Source: Tanypteryx hageni
Lineage: Eukaryota; Arthropoda; Insecta; Odonata; Petaluridae
Length of the DNA: 64,000 nucleotides
Direction of reading: 5' to 3'
Assembly: GCA_028673005.1 (NCBI GenBank)
Contig: CM054120.1
Span: 70,419,533 to 70,483,532, forward strand
Below are positions 1 to 10,298 of the stretch, piece after piece. Position 1 is the stretch's first letter. Each line of letters begins with the position of its first letter. The notes below the pieces were generated by a model, which saw only the letters and a list, made by a program, of their open reading frames with translations, did no database searches and was not told the DNA's origin. The translations under genes and the position numbers were made by a program.

Positions 1-833
1 ACTTTTGCGGCAGACAGAACTTTAACTTCATATGTACGTGAATGTTCGTTCAGTTCAGTTCAGTGACTAGGGACCAATTCCTGTCGTGACGCCACCTCAG
101 CCTTCAAGGTTAATTATTGTATAAAATACGGTTTATTATTGCATATCGACGGGAGTTAACAAAGATTATTCCGCGTCTTGGGCCATCGTTTGAACGTACT
201 ATTATAATTCGCCATTGTTATTTAATTGTCATTCTTGCATCGTGATGATAGGGTGAGCAGACCCATGGAATTGTTGTTTTGGGCAATTGAGGGCTTGTCT
301 GGGGAGGGCTGAAGCAAACTCGCTGCGTAATTAGTTCTAATATTAGAAGTACGAGTAGATTTACGAATTTCTAATGGACTATTGCTTCGGTTTCATCAAA
401 TTCTCCGGTTTGATAGTATTTGCTACATAACGGAAATAGCGAAAATGACAAGGCCCAACTCTAAAACATACTCGAGATATATGCGTTTAAAAAAGTAAAA
501 AAAAAACACTTTTGCAGAGTTTCTACTTGAAACCAATTCCCGCAAATACCACGTTAAACACCGAAATAAGAAGTTGTTTTGGCTGACGGAATGCAAGAGA
601 TTGTAATGCGGTATATCTGTTTTATAATTAATTGAGTTAAATTGTTGTTACATCCATCATCATTTCGTCTCACTTCGTTATTAAGTGAACCACATTTTCA
701 CAGTTGAGTCGTAGGTAATTTCAAGATAAACCAATTTCCGAACTAAGTGTGACTGCTCGGTTAAACATGCAGATTTCTGACTGACTTCGCAAAAGTTTTT
801 GTGGGTACCACTAGACAGTTTAATTTCTTCGTG
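1..833 (+). repeat. Left inverted repeat of Z1
   Basis: Reverse complement of 5523-6340 at roughly 90% identity by eye. The match covers the terminal motif ttgcggcaga, the poly-A stretch near 500 and the block tgggtaccactaga near 813. Homology stops near cttcgtg at about 830. The same sequence opens Z2, Z3 and Z4 and closes Z5. Short open frames here (for example 681-923 on the minus strand) are conserved only because the copies are young. I do not call them genes. Confidence 0.8.
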
Positions 834-1228
834 TGCACGCAACATTTGGAAAATAAAGGGAAATGGATTATCTACGACGAAGCAATGAACGTAAATACGT
901 CCATTTGCTTTACGTATACACAACGTTTGTAAGGGAAAGAAATGGGTAATTTAAGACGAAGGTAATACGTGAACATACAGATTATATTACAACTATTAGA
1001 ATAAGTAATGCTTTAAGTAATAGTCGATTGTATTATTTATTGCAATTGATAAGGAAATTAATCGGTGAATAAAAAATTCGATATTTCATAGGCGTCCCTA
1101 CTGAAATTTCAGTTCGTCGAGATTACACTAAGCCATTAATATTTTATTTTATGATATGATTACATAAATCGTAAGGAACGTATCCGCCTCGCAGGTATGC
1201 AAGCATGATGTGTGCATCACTCTTCTTT

Positions 1229-1503
1229 ACTTACTCTATACGTATTACGGGGAAAGTATTTTTTTCATGAACAAAATCAATTTCTGGATTTCAAAGGAAA
1301 TGTACGTTTTTAGTTCTCCTGAACACGTTTTCAAGATTATCTGTATGATGGATATGTGTGTTTGTGTGTATGTGATAGAAATATTATAGGTGCCCCAACT
1401 CAAAAACTATTAATCGTGTAAACGCGAAATTTCATATTTGATTTTTTTGTTAAAGAGGTAAGAGTTTCTTAGCATTTGTTAAAGATCGGTGACCCATAAA
1501 TGG
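1229..1503 (+). repeat. Unclassified interspersed repeat family, member a
   Basis: Diverged member of a family also seen at 4590-4889, 4918-5183 (both minus) and 9809-10040 (plus). Shared blocks appear in the same order: a TTTTCATGAA-like block, a block reading roughly tttcaaaggaaatgtacg, a GGTCCCCTGA-like block, GTGCYCYAACTCAAAAACT, a block like TTTCATATTTGA followed by TTGTTAAAG, and a final ATCGGT. No open frame is kept among members, so this is noncoding or long dead. The class is unknown to me. Confidence 0.6.
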
Positions 1504-2046
1504 GTATTTACACTTATCACATCCGATTTAAAAAAAATAGATGCTTTAGACACCACCATCATCTAATATTAAAGAAATTATAAAATATATCTGATGTGGC
1601 CACCACATGACTTTCTCTATAACTGTAATATTTATAAATATTCCAAATAGTTTAAATGATAATAAATGTGTTAAGAAACTGCAAGAAAACTTTAAAGGCT
1701 CCAAAAAACAGGAATAAACTCAAACCATAGCCTTCTGATGTTGGATATAGCCAGGAAGCTCCAACGATTAATAAAGTAAAAAGAAGCGTAAAATGTTTAT
1801 AAGAGTCGCCGGTAGGTGGTGTAGGGCAGTGGTTCTCAACATTTTGGTGCTCGTGGCGCACTTTGGATATTCACTTATTTTCGCGGCACACTGGAATTAG
1901 ATTTGAATAAGGAACTAGGATTTAACATAAAAATACATATTTATATTATGTCGTATATGTGATGGACCAAATTAAGTTATAATATTGTACAACAGTACAA
2001 ATGATGAAGTTTTGTTACAATATCTATTTTAAAATCTAACCTAATG

Positions 2047-3853
2047 TTACACTTGAGCTAGGCGTTTTCTGATAATTGCTCTGATATTAAGACGTATCCG
2101 TGATAGCAGACTCATTTCATCTTCAACATAGTTTAGCCGTTCCCTTTTTCCTCATCTAATGTTTGTTTGTGTCGAGAACCCAAACTCACACAGATGGGAA
2201 GTAGAAAACTGCATCAAAACTGCCAAAGCTTTTTCCGCAATTTCTGAATATTCTTCTCTAACAGAAATACAAAACATATGCATAGACAATTCGGCGTAAT
2301 TGATTTTCAGAGTGCTATCAGTTGAAATAGAAGCAAACTAGCGTTTTTACTCTCTCCGAAGAAGTTCGGAGAGAGTAAAAACACATAAGACATTTGTCAC
2401 TGGTGTGAATGGGTTCCTTACCCAGTAGTATTTCTCTGTAGTCAAGGATGGAAAGTAAAGCTCGATATTGTGTTCAAGAGTTGCTAAATATTACACCACG
2501 AGAGCAACAATTTCTTCCACATGGGTTTTGGAATCAGAGGAAACATTTCAAGATTACCTTTTCTAGCTCTCTTTTTCCAGATGGCTATTTTTCTCATCAA
2601 TGTTAGTAGTTTATCCGTAGAAGTTAGTATGTTTTCATCTCGTCCCTGCATGCTGGTGTTCACACTATTCAGGTACCTAAATATTTCTGCAAATATGCTA
2701 ATTTGGCACACCAAAGATTACAGCTAACATATTGACAAACATCACTGTTTCCCCCTATTTCAAATCTTTATGTTCATATACACCAGCTGTCACTCTTCGC
2801 CTTGGCAGCCATCTTATTTATGTGTGTAAAACTAAATATTCGTACTGTGAATCCATAGCATTACAAAGCTATTTGTAGAGGTGGGTCATTAGAGATCTTG
2901 ATTTTACAAAATTAACCATTCCGAAAACTTGGTTTAATGCAGACTTCGAGTCAACACGTGATGTCTTTGCAAAAAGGGCTTCCCTGTGCAAAGACAATTG
3001 GTAGTTATGTTAGTTGGATTCTGTTGTTTTAAAAGTGAGACGAAACGTTTGACAGATCCCAACATGGATGGAGCACCGTCGGTAGTAATTCGTGAACTTG
3101 ACTTCCATGAAATTTCCATTCTAAGTAGGAAGCCAAAGCTTCAAATATATCTTCACATTTTATGTGTTCTGAGAGTTCTCTGAAGGACAGAAATAGACTA
3201 ATTAATTCATTTTCATGAATGAAGCAAACAAATGCTAAAAGTTGTGCTTTGCCGCTATTAGTGGTTTACTCGTCAACTTGCAAAGCGAAGTCAGGACTTT
3301 TAAACTTATTTGGAAAATTTTCCTCCACGAATTGTATCTTTAGAAAGAGGAATTTCAGCAATTTCTTGTTCCGCTTCATCATTGAGCATTATCCTAACTA
3401 TTGCATGGCCCGCAGGCGAAATAAATGACTCAGCTATAGTTAGAGGCTTAATTTTTTTAGCTATGATTTCTGCTACCTGATCAGAAGCAACTTGAACTCT
3501 CTCAGACACTTGCACGTTTTTTCGAAGTAACTCGCTTGTTTAGAATGCTGTTCCATCAACCTTTTGAAATAGTTCAAATCTTTTCCTTCAAGATTAGCAT
3601 GTATTGTGGTGAAATGTAGTTTCAATTTTCTGGGAACGGCTTCTTTCGATAGATTCTCACCGCACACAACACACATTGGAATAGGACAATCTTTATCTCC
3701 ACACCAAGAAAAGCCCAGATTAAAATAACGGACCATATACTTGCGAGAAACCTTAGAAATCTTACTTAGCTTTGCCTCGCTCGAAATGGGTTTTTCCTAA
3801 ATATGTTATCCATATTTTTCACCTTTAGGTTTTCTTGAAATAAATCTGTCGAT
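2047..3853 (-). pseudogene. hAT transposase pseudogene (ZBED5/FAM200-like), copy 1
   Basis: hAT transposases cut and paste DNA from the nucleus-located element ends. The readable N-terminal part (3736 downwards) has a BED-type zinc finger with CVVC followed by HFTTIH (C-x2-C...H-x4-H), then the family segment containing KKIKPLTIAESFISPA. The far C-terminal end keeps the hAT dimerisation signature (STSHLCEFGFST, near 2150-2200). Between them are many stops and frameshifts. A 1-base loss near 3515 separates the zinc-finger frame from the following frame. The ancestral start codon is atc (3851-3853) where Z5 has atg. Clearly non-functional. The relation to the ZBED5/FAM200/SCAND3 branch is from remembered family sequence. 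Confidence 0.85.
2343..2382. repeat. Perfect 18-bp-stem hairpin inside the hAT pseudogene
   Basis: GTTTTTACTCTCTCCGAA, a four-base loop GAAG, then the exact reverse complement. It sits in the C-terminal coding region of the dead transposase, where it breaks the family protein pattern, so it looks like a small palindromic insertion. In Z2 and Z5 the stem extends to 20 bp (adds gt/ac). In Z3 and Z4 it is damaged (ttttaactc against gagaataaaa). Confidence 0.85.
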
Positions 3854-4589
3854 TTTTACGGGCGCAACATTTATAATTTTTAAAAATGATAATTGGATTA
3901 AACAACAAAAATCACACAGTATTCTTCCAACGCTAATACACAAAAAACTTAATAAAAAATTATTTTATACAGAACAAATTCACGAAACATACATTCACAA
4001 ACACCAAATTGTAGTATTAGCCTGCCACGAATCTTGGCTAGTACTGAGTTGATAGAGGAATGCGCCAGAGTCGGGGACATCCAGGGATGTGAACACAGGC
4101 GTAGCATGCTACGTCATCGTAGAGACTTAGAGATCAACGATGACCAATTATGTGTTTATGACTCAAGCACAAGAGATTCGATCACTATGACAATTCTAAC
4201 AACGTTGCTGCCAGGCTTACTGTTTACGCGCATTCCAAAGCAGTGATACTTTTTGACTGGATTTATTTAATCTTAATATTTTGTGTTAGTTTCTTTGTTA
4301 AAACTGTGTCGGTGGAAGACGTGCAGATTTTCTCTTCGAAATCTCGCGGCACACTTGGGAAATGTTCGCGGTAAACCAGTGTGCCGCGGCACACAAGTTG
4401 AGAACCACTGGTGTAGGGGTAGCAGCTAAATAATTTATTTTTAAAAATATCCCTCCAACAATGCATTATATAGGAAAATGCTTCGAAAAAACATTGTAGA
4501 AAAATAAATTTTCTATAACTTTTATTCCAGTATGTTGTTACATTTATAAAATATTAAAAATAAACGGATAAGGGACAAGAGTAAACACA

Positions 4590-4889
4590 TACTTCTGTTT
4601 GACCGATATTTACCAAAAACTAATCAGCACTTTTTCCTTTAACAAAAATGTCAAATATAAAATTTCATATTGATCTGGTAAATAGTTTTTTAGTTAGAGC
4701 ACCCACAAAATCCCGGTCACAGAGACAAACACAAACCCACACACAGACACACACACAGACACACCCACAAACATAATCGAGAAAATAGTCTCAACGTTTT
4801 CAAGGGACCTTAAACGTATTTTCGTTGAAATCTCGAATTCGATGTTTTTATGAAAACAATGCTTCCGCTACTTCGTATATGGAGAAAGT
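4590..4889 (-). repeat. Unclassified interspersed repeat family, member b
   Basis: Read on the minus strand it begins ctttctccatatacgaag and ends in the block tatcggtcaaacagaagta. Between are the family blocks (tttcatgaaaa-like, aaggtcccttgaaaacg, gtgggtgctctaac, tttgttaaagg). It contains the CA/TG-rich microsatellite at 4725-4772 at the place where member c has a short cagacacccgcagac. Confidence 0.6.
4725..4772. repeat. CA-rich microsatellite
   Basis: Interrupted (CA)n with cagacacac steps, on the plus strand. The equivalent tract in Z5 (46798-46866, plus-strand TG) is visibly longer, so it varies in length among the copies. Confidence 0.85.
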
Positions 4890-4917
4890 AAAAAACGTAT
4901 AAGCGACAAGAGCAACC

Positions 4918-5183
4918 ATCCACTTCCGGTTATCCGATTATTACAAAATATTAATCGGTTCTTTTCCCTTTAACACAAATATAAAATATAAAATTTCCCG
5001 TTATAATGATCAATAGTTTTGGGGTTAGAGCACCCAAAAAATTCAGGTCACAGACACCCGCAGACATCATCGAGAAATAGTCAAAACGTTCTCAGGGGAC
5101 CTTAAAACATGCATTTTCGTTTAAATCTCGAACTCGATCTTTTTCATGAAAACAATACTTTATATTTCGTATATGGAGAAAGT
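4918..5183 (-). repeat. Unclassified interspersed repeat family, member c
   Basis: Adjacent to member b in the same orientation, giving a local tandem of two diverged members. On the minus strand it ends with ggataaccggaagtgg, matching the ends of the other members. A version in Z4 and Z5 carries a different set of substitutions from Z1-Z3. Confidence 0.6.
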
Positions 5184-5522
5184 AATAATTCGGGCGCCTT
5201 TTCTTTCGCACTAAAGAGTTCAAAGCACACTATCCTTTCACATAAAGTATAATAACGACAATAAAATCCTAGGGTTTAACAATGAAACGTTTGGCAAGGT
5301 AACATATCAATACAAAACTTAAAATTTACCAAAAAAATATGATTTAAAAGTAAAACTTGAGCGATTTCGAAACGAAGTCAAACATTGACGATAAGAACAA
5401 AAATTTATGTTTATTTTTCTTTAAATTAGTCCCTGTCCGAAATAGTATGTCAGTTAATTCTAATTTAATTTTGCAAAAGAAAAAAACGCCTGTAAGTGAA
5501 AAAAGTTATTGTTAAGTTCTTG

Positions 5523-6340
5523 CACGAAAAAATTAAACTATCTAGTGGTACCCACAAAAACTTTTGCGAAGTCAGTCAGAAATCTGCATGTTTAACCGAG
5601 CAGTCACCCTTAGTTCGGAAATTGGTTTATCTTGAAAATACCTACGACTCAACTGTGAAAATGTGGTTCACTTAATAACGAAGTGAGACGAAATGATGAT
5701 GGATGTAACAACAATTTAACTCAATTAATTATAAAACAGATATACCGCATTACAATCTCTTGCATTCCGTCAGCCAAAACGACTTCTTATTTCGGTGTTT
5801 AACGTGGTATTTGCGGAAATTGGTTTCAAGTAGAAACTCTGCAAAAGTGTTTTTTTTTTTTACTTTTTTATTTCGACTATGTTTTAGAGTTGGGCCTTGT
5901 CATTTTTGCTATTTCCGTTATGTAACAAACACTATCAAACCGGAGAATTTGATGAAACCGAGGCAATAGTCCATTAGAAATTCGTAAATCCACTCGTACA
6001 TCTACTATTAGAACTAATTACGCAGCGAGTTTGCTTCAGCCCTCCCCAAACAGCCCCTCACATGGGCAAAAAAACCATTCCATGGGCCTGCTCACCCTAT
6101 CATCACGATGCAAGAACGACAATTAAATAACAATGGCGAATTTTAATAGTACGTTCAAACGATAGCCCAAACGCGGAATAATCTTTGTTAACTCCGGTCG
6201 ATATGCACGAATAAGTCGTATTTTATACAATAATAAACCTTGAAGGCTGAGGTGGCGTCACGACAGGAATAGGTACATAGTCACCGACAGACATAATATT
6301 CACGTATATATGAAGTTAAAATTCCTTCTGCCGCAATAGT
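5523..6340 (-). repeat. Right inverted repeat of Z1
   Basis: Reverse complement of 1-833. The pairing continues past 6340 into L1, which pairs with the R arm that precedes each later Z. The inverted repeat around a Z flanked by R and L would therefore total about 3.7 kb per side. Confidence 0.8.
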
Positions 6341-6688
6341 GGTGCCGCTCAAATTGTTGAAATACTTTTGGAAATGACGTATATTCTCCACCGATGTCAT
6401 TTTGCTATTTTAACCCCGCAAATGCAAATTAAATTATTATTGCCGCTTATTTGTATGTATATACATCTATTTTTAACCCGCAGATATTGTTTTTCGAATT
6501 TTTCCTCGTAAATTTAGCAATAATGGAATATCCACAATTTATTTGCTGTTATCGGAACAAAGCTAATATTAGACCATCACGGATAGGTGGTGGTGAATAA
6601 TATACTACGTGGTTCTTGTAAATCCGTGTTTTAATCGTGATTTGAGTGTAACAGTACGATGCACAGATCAAGAGAATAGTGTTTTGAA

Positions 6689-7024
6689 ATGAATCCGATT
6701 AAGGATGTTATGGTGAAATATCAAGCAATATTGAAGAGTGAGTGTGAGATGCCAACCTCATCAACTCAACCCGGGAAGCTGAGGAAGACCCTGGGAATCT
6801 CCTAAAGCAAAATAGGAATTGGGATGAAGAAGACGAATAATATGAATGAAGATCAACGCAATCCAAGCCGAGGGGGAGGATCGAAGTGAACGTGGAAAGG
6901 AAACCAACCTAAGCTGGGAGCCAATGAATCTCCTAAAGCTAAACCAACATAATTGGAATGCATAAATTGCAGGGAAAGCGGATGCTTTTATTGTTCAAAA
7001 TAGAAGTTTAAATCAGGAGCATAA
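6689..7024 (+). pseudogene. Degraded open frame with a Cys-rich tail, origin unknown
   Basis: A short readable start (MNPIKDVMVKYQAILKS) runs to a stop after about 36 codons. Later fragments in other frames read like GNQPKLG and ECINCRESGCFYC. The last has the spacing C-x2-C-x4-C-x2-C, as in small zinc-binding modules. Stops interrupt it here. The L2 copy (38350-38705) keeps ECINCGESGCFYCSRKK open. I do not recognise the family. It could be the end of a transposon protein or a chance frame. Confidence 0.35.
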
Positions 7025-7303
7025 GCTTAAGGTAGTACCGTTTTTTGGCGGTAGGAGCGCAAATGGAATGGTGGGGTGTTAACAGGATATTCCATTAATA
7101 ATATTCGTGGTTATAATGCATTTTCTTTATGACTGGTTAATATGACCTGCTATTTAAACGTTTATAATTTTAATAATATCGAGTAAACCAAATAAGTAAA
7201 CAAGACTGCATTTAGTTGAATCAGCAATTTAATTGGTTTAAATATTTGCTATCTCATTTCTGTCGGTCAGGAAAATTAATATCATATATATAATTAAATT
7301 GCC

Positions 7304-8804
7304 TAAGAAATTTGGAAAGCAAACCAAAGACCGTGGATATAGAATGGAAAGAAATTAAAACCAGTATCAAGGATACCCTGGATAAAGAGATTGGAAAACA
7401 AGAGAAGAAAATCAGAAAACCCTGGATTACTAAGGAAATGCTGAAGAAAATGAATGAGAGACGAAAATGGAAAAACGTTAACAGTGAAGAAAGTAGAACC
7501 AACTGTAGACGTATAAACAATGAGTTGAGAAGGGTATCAGATAAAGCTAGAGAAAATTGGATAAAAGAAAAATGTGATGAAATACAACAAATGGAGAAGT
7601 TAGGCGATATGATGTACGCTAGGGCACTGGAATTAGAAGATAAGAAGTCTACTGGAATTCGTGGTAAAGGAATTATGAATACGGATAGGAAGATAATCTC
7701 AGAAACAAAGAATATAGCACAGGTATGGGAAGAATACATTAAGGAACTATACAGCAAGCAGGCAGGATCGGCAAAAATAAAACTGAAAGATGAGGAAAAC
7801 ATTGAAGAAGACAACTTAGGATCAAGTATTATGGAGAGTAAAGAATAAAAAGCGATAGTAGAACTAAAAAAGGGATAGCCACGGGCAGCGATGGAATATC
7901 AGCTGAGGTACTTCAAGTCATGGGATCAGAAGGACTAAAAGCGACCACAAAAATAATCAATAAGATTTACGACACGGAAGAGTGGCCTCGGGATTTCCTA
8001 GAAGTAACAATGATCCCTCTAAAGAAGAAGCCAAAGGCAATGCAATGTAAAGACTACAGAACGATAAGCCTTCTGTCACACACTTCGAAGATCACCACGA
8101 GGGTTCTTAATAAAAGGCCGAAGAAAAAGGCAAAAGAAATGCTAGGGGAAGATCATTTCTGTTTCAGAAAAGGACGAGGAACTAGAGATGCTATAGTGGT
8201 AATTAGAATCATATCAGAAAGTGCAATAGAGTACAGTCAAGATATCTGCGTATGTGTCGTAGGGTGACAGAAGGAAAGGAAAGCCTTTAGAACAAGTCTC
8301 AGACTATAAATACCTTAGAAGCATCATAACAAGAGAAGCAAAATGTACGGATGAAATCAAGACTAGAATTGGAAAAGCAAAAGCGGCTTTCAGAAGAAAG
8401 AAACACCTACTTACGGAGAATATAATGGAAGATATCCGCAAGAAGTTCATAAAATGCTATGTATGAAATATTGCTTTGTACGGGGCAGAAACATGGACGC
8501 TAAGGAAAAATGACATAAAATACTTTGAAAGCTTTGAAATGTGGACTTGGAGGAGAATGCTGAAGATTAAATGGACAGATAGGATGAAAAACGTAGTGCT
8601 ACGAAGAGTAGGAGAGAAGCGAAAGATTATACAGACTATTTGAAAGAGGAAGGCAAACTGGGTTGGACATTATGATGAGAGTATGATTAAAGACGTGTTA
8701 GAAAGATAACTAAATGGAAAAAGGGAAAGATGTAGGAAAAGGTTTCAGCTGATAGACGATTTGAAAGGGAAAGAGTTATCAAGATATGAAGAGGACAGCT
8801 GAGA
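7304..8804 (+). pseudogene. RTE reverse transcriptase pseudogene, catalytic core deleted
   Basis: RTE ORF2 normally makes an APE endonuclease plus reverse transcriptase that copies its own RNA at a nick. Here the frame opens in the linker (KPWITKEMLKKMNERRKWKN) to a taa at 7846-7848. A frameshift near 7872 leads into the fingers region (ATGSDGISAEVLQ, CKDYRTISLLSH, DHFCFRKGRGTRDA). At 8265-8267 a tga replaces the Trp of the family motif F-V-D-W. The sequence then jumps directly to the C-terminal segment (YLRSIITREAKCTDEIKTRI, ALYGAETWTLRK, KRKANWVGH). Motif A, the YADD catalytic box and about 150-200 residues are missing. No function is possible in reverse transcription. Confidence 0.85.
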
Positions 8805-8852
8805 ATAGGAGTTTATAGAGAACTAGGTATGACCATTAAAAAAAATCAAGGA

Positions 8853-8883
8853 CCTGTCTACGGACAGACGAACTATGTTGATG
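8853..8883 (+). other. 3' stem-loop and tail of the L1 RTE
   Basis: CTGTC - TACG - GACAG: a 5-bp stem closed by a UNCG-class tetraloop, then a short tail ending gatg. Corresponding stem-loops with loop TTCG occur in the two RTE copies at 53052-53067 and 58404-58419. Position and conservation suggest the 3' RNA element recognised by the element's reverse transcriptase. That role is inference. Confidence 0.6.
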
Positions 8884-9808
8884 ATAATTAAATAACTATT
8901 ACAGTTCAAGATTAATAGATGCATTCAAATTATAAGAAAACTACTTCAATTAATTAACCTTTACTAAATCCACAATTAATTCCTTATTTATAACATCTAA
9001 ACTAAATTAAAGTCGTCCAATGGTAATTCGTGGAGCACAAACATTCTTACTTCTGCTTTCAGATTGACAACTAATTGAGTGCCGAAAGAGAGAAACTTAA
9101 TTAAGAGCTTTCTTAATAAATCATAAACAAATTATAATTAGTAATACAGTACTAATCTAAATGGCTCACTATAGAATAAAATACTACAATCTTGACAGAA
9201 ATTGGTACAAAATAAATAACATCTATTGCAGTTATGATCCAGAAAGTGATGTAGGAAAATAAAGGGTAAACTGTAGATGTAGATGTACCATCCGTAGTGC
9301 TGATCTTAAGCTCTCGTAAAGTTTCCCCTCCTTATGATTCCATCGTCATTCTTTCTAGCCGTCCCTTTTAAAGTGCATCAATGCCAGCTTGTATAGTAAT
9401 AAATGTAATACATTTGATGATTGGCTTCCGCAGTGTGTGATCTTCTCGTTGCTAGGTTGACGACTCAGCTTGCATCTGGTTGTGATGGCTGATCAACCGC
9501 CGGTAGTGGTGATTCGCCTGATTTTTAAATCGATACGACTGACAACTGAGTCACCTCATCAAATGCATTATCAAAAGAGCCTCGAGGTTTTTTCCCCAGT
9601 GCTCTTAGCATCTAACAGACATTTTTCAGATCTATTTTCTCTAATTGTGTATGTCGCCCTGTTGCTTTAAAACTCGAAACGAAAAAATTCCTCGAAAAAT
9701 ATTCTAAGCTCTGATTTCAATAATCCTAAAGTGACTTGAGCACCATATCCGAATTTTATTTCTTCGATGTTCCCCCAATATGATAGAAACTGTAATAGGC
9801 ACCCATAG

Positions 9809-10040
9809 GTACGTAGTATTATCGGGAGGAGCTGTTTTTTCATGAAAAAATCTAATTCAATATTTCAACGGAAATACACGTTTTGAGGTCCCCTGAACAC
9901 CTTTTGACCATTTTCTCGATGTCTGTGCTCTAATTCAAACACTGTTAATCAGATCAACGCATAATTTTATATTTGACAATTTTATTAAAAGGACACGAGT
10001 TCATTAGTTTTTGGATAAAATCGGTCAACCGAAAGTGACA
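9809..10040 (+). repeat. Unclassified interspersed repeat family, member d
   Basis: Shares ttttcatgaaaaaatc, ggtcccctgaacacctttt, tttctcgatgtctgtg, a lone tgctctaattcaaacact block and the end atcggtcaaccgaaagt with the Z-borne members a-c. It is the only member outside a Z. No coding capacity. Confidence 0.55.
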
Positions 10041-10298
10041 TTTTACTCTTGCAAGGCAAGTCTTGAAATTTTCGTTACGGTTCGATGAAATATTGATGGT
10101 TTGGTTGTTGTCGAAATTATCGTTTGCCTCATAAGGAACGATCACTCTACCGAACGTTTTGTCAGTCTTGAAATGTATCGTTACGACTGACTTTAAAATT
10201 TCGTTCATTGGTTTGCTAACGAAGATAGAAAAAATTAAATATTTCACAATCAGAAATCGCACGCGACAATTAACAATTCCATATTTGAAATAATAAGT

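Larger units (their letters stand above)
1827..4410 (-). mobile_element. hAT DNA transposon, copy 1 (in Z1)
   Basis: A 2584-bp element. It begins CAGTGGTTCTCAAC and ends GTTGAGAACCACTG, a 14-bp perfect terminal inverted repeat typical of the hAT superfamily (Buster-like CAGTGGTTCTCAA ends). It is flanked by a perfect 8-bp target duplication gtgtaggg at 1819-1826 and 4411-4418, the hAT-diagnostic length. Subterminal gtgccgcggcacac palindromic blocks lie near the right end. The interior encodes a broken transposase on the minus strand. All five Z copies have the element at the same site with the same duplication, so there was one insertion into an ancestral Z. Confidence 0.93.
1..6340 (+). repeat. 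Z1: long-inverted-repeat unit carrying a hAT element, copy 1
   Basis: First of five copies of a ~6.3 kb module. It recurs at 13543, 22607 and 31670 in the same orientation and at 45226 in reverse. Its two ends are ~0.82 kb inverted repeats (1-833 against 5523-6340). Inside are a hAT insertion (1827-4410), three members of an unclassified ~0.3 kb repeat family, a CA-rich microsatellite and AT-rich sequence with no recognisable gene (834-1228, 1504-1826, 4419-4589, 5184-5522). The inverted ends run on without a break into the L and R arms, so Z may be only the core of a larger fold-back structure. No transposase other than the hAT relic is visible, so the mobilising system, if any, is unknown. 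Confidence 0.85.
7300..8883 (+). mobile_element. 5'-truncated, internally deleted RTE-type retrotransposon in L1
   Basis: Flanked by a perfect 10-bp target duplication ataattaaat (7290-7299 and 8884-8893), which fixes both ends. The 5' end is cut off inside the linker between endonuclease and reverse transcriptase. The 3' end has a conserved stem-loop followed by gatgat, the short-repeat tail typical of the RTE clade. The same insertion with the same duplication is present in all six L/R arms of the window, so it predates their multiplication. Confidence 0.9.
6341..9263 (+). repeat. L1: left arm of palindrome 1
   Basis: Pairs as reverse complement with R1 (10601-13542), almost without mismatch by eye, around spacer S1. 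Main difference: R1 carries ~19 extra bases (catctgttacttctctgttg-like segment at about 13438-13460) absent here near 6425. The arm holds a degraded open frame (6689-7024), an RTE insertion (7300-8883) and AT-rich sequence (8894-9263) with no recognisable gene. Confidence 0.9.

Noticed and set aside
681..923. 80-codon frame in the left inverted repeat of each Z
   Set aside because: Its mirrored sequence in the right inverted repeat has no matching frame, and conservation is explained by recent duplication.
4034..4246. 70-codon plus-strand frame in each hAT copy
   Set aside because: Lies in the noncoding 5' part of the hAT element, opposite to the transposase direction. Broken differently in Z5, no recognisable domain.
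7254..7814. 186-codon frame on the strand opposite to the RTE, repeated in every arm (also 12050-12610, 21114-21674, 30177-30737, 38936-39505, 43740-44312)
   Set aside because: It is the antisense shadow of the RTE linker frame: Phe/Ser/Leu-rich because the sense strand is Lys/Glu-rich, and it runs across the target duplication into flanking DNA.
9954..10262. 102-codon minus-strand frame in the spacers (also 41645-41953)
   Set aside because: Conserved only between two near-identical spacers, partly made of the interspersed repeat, with no family resemblance.
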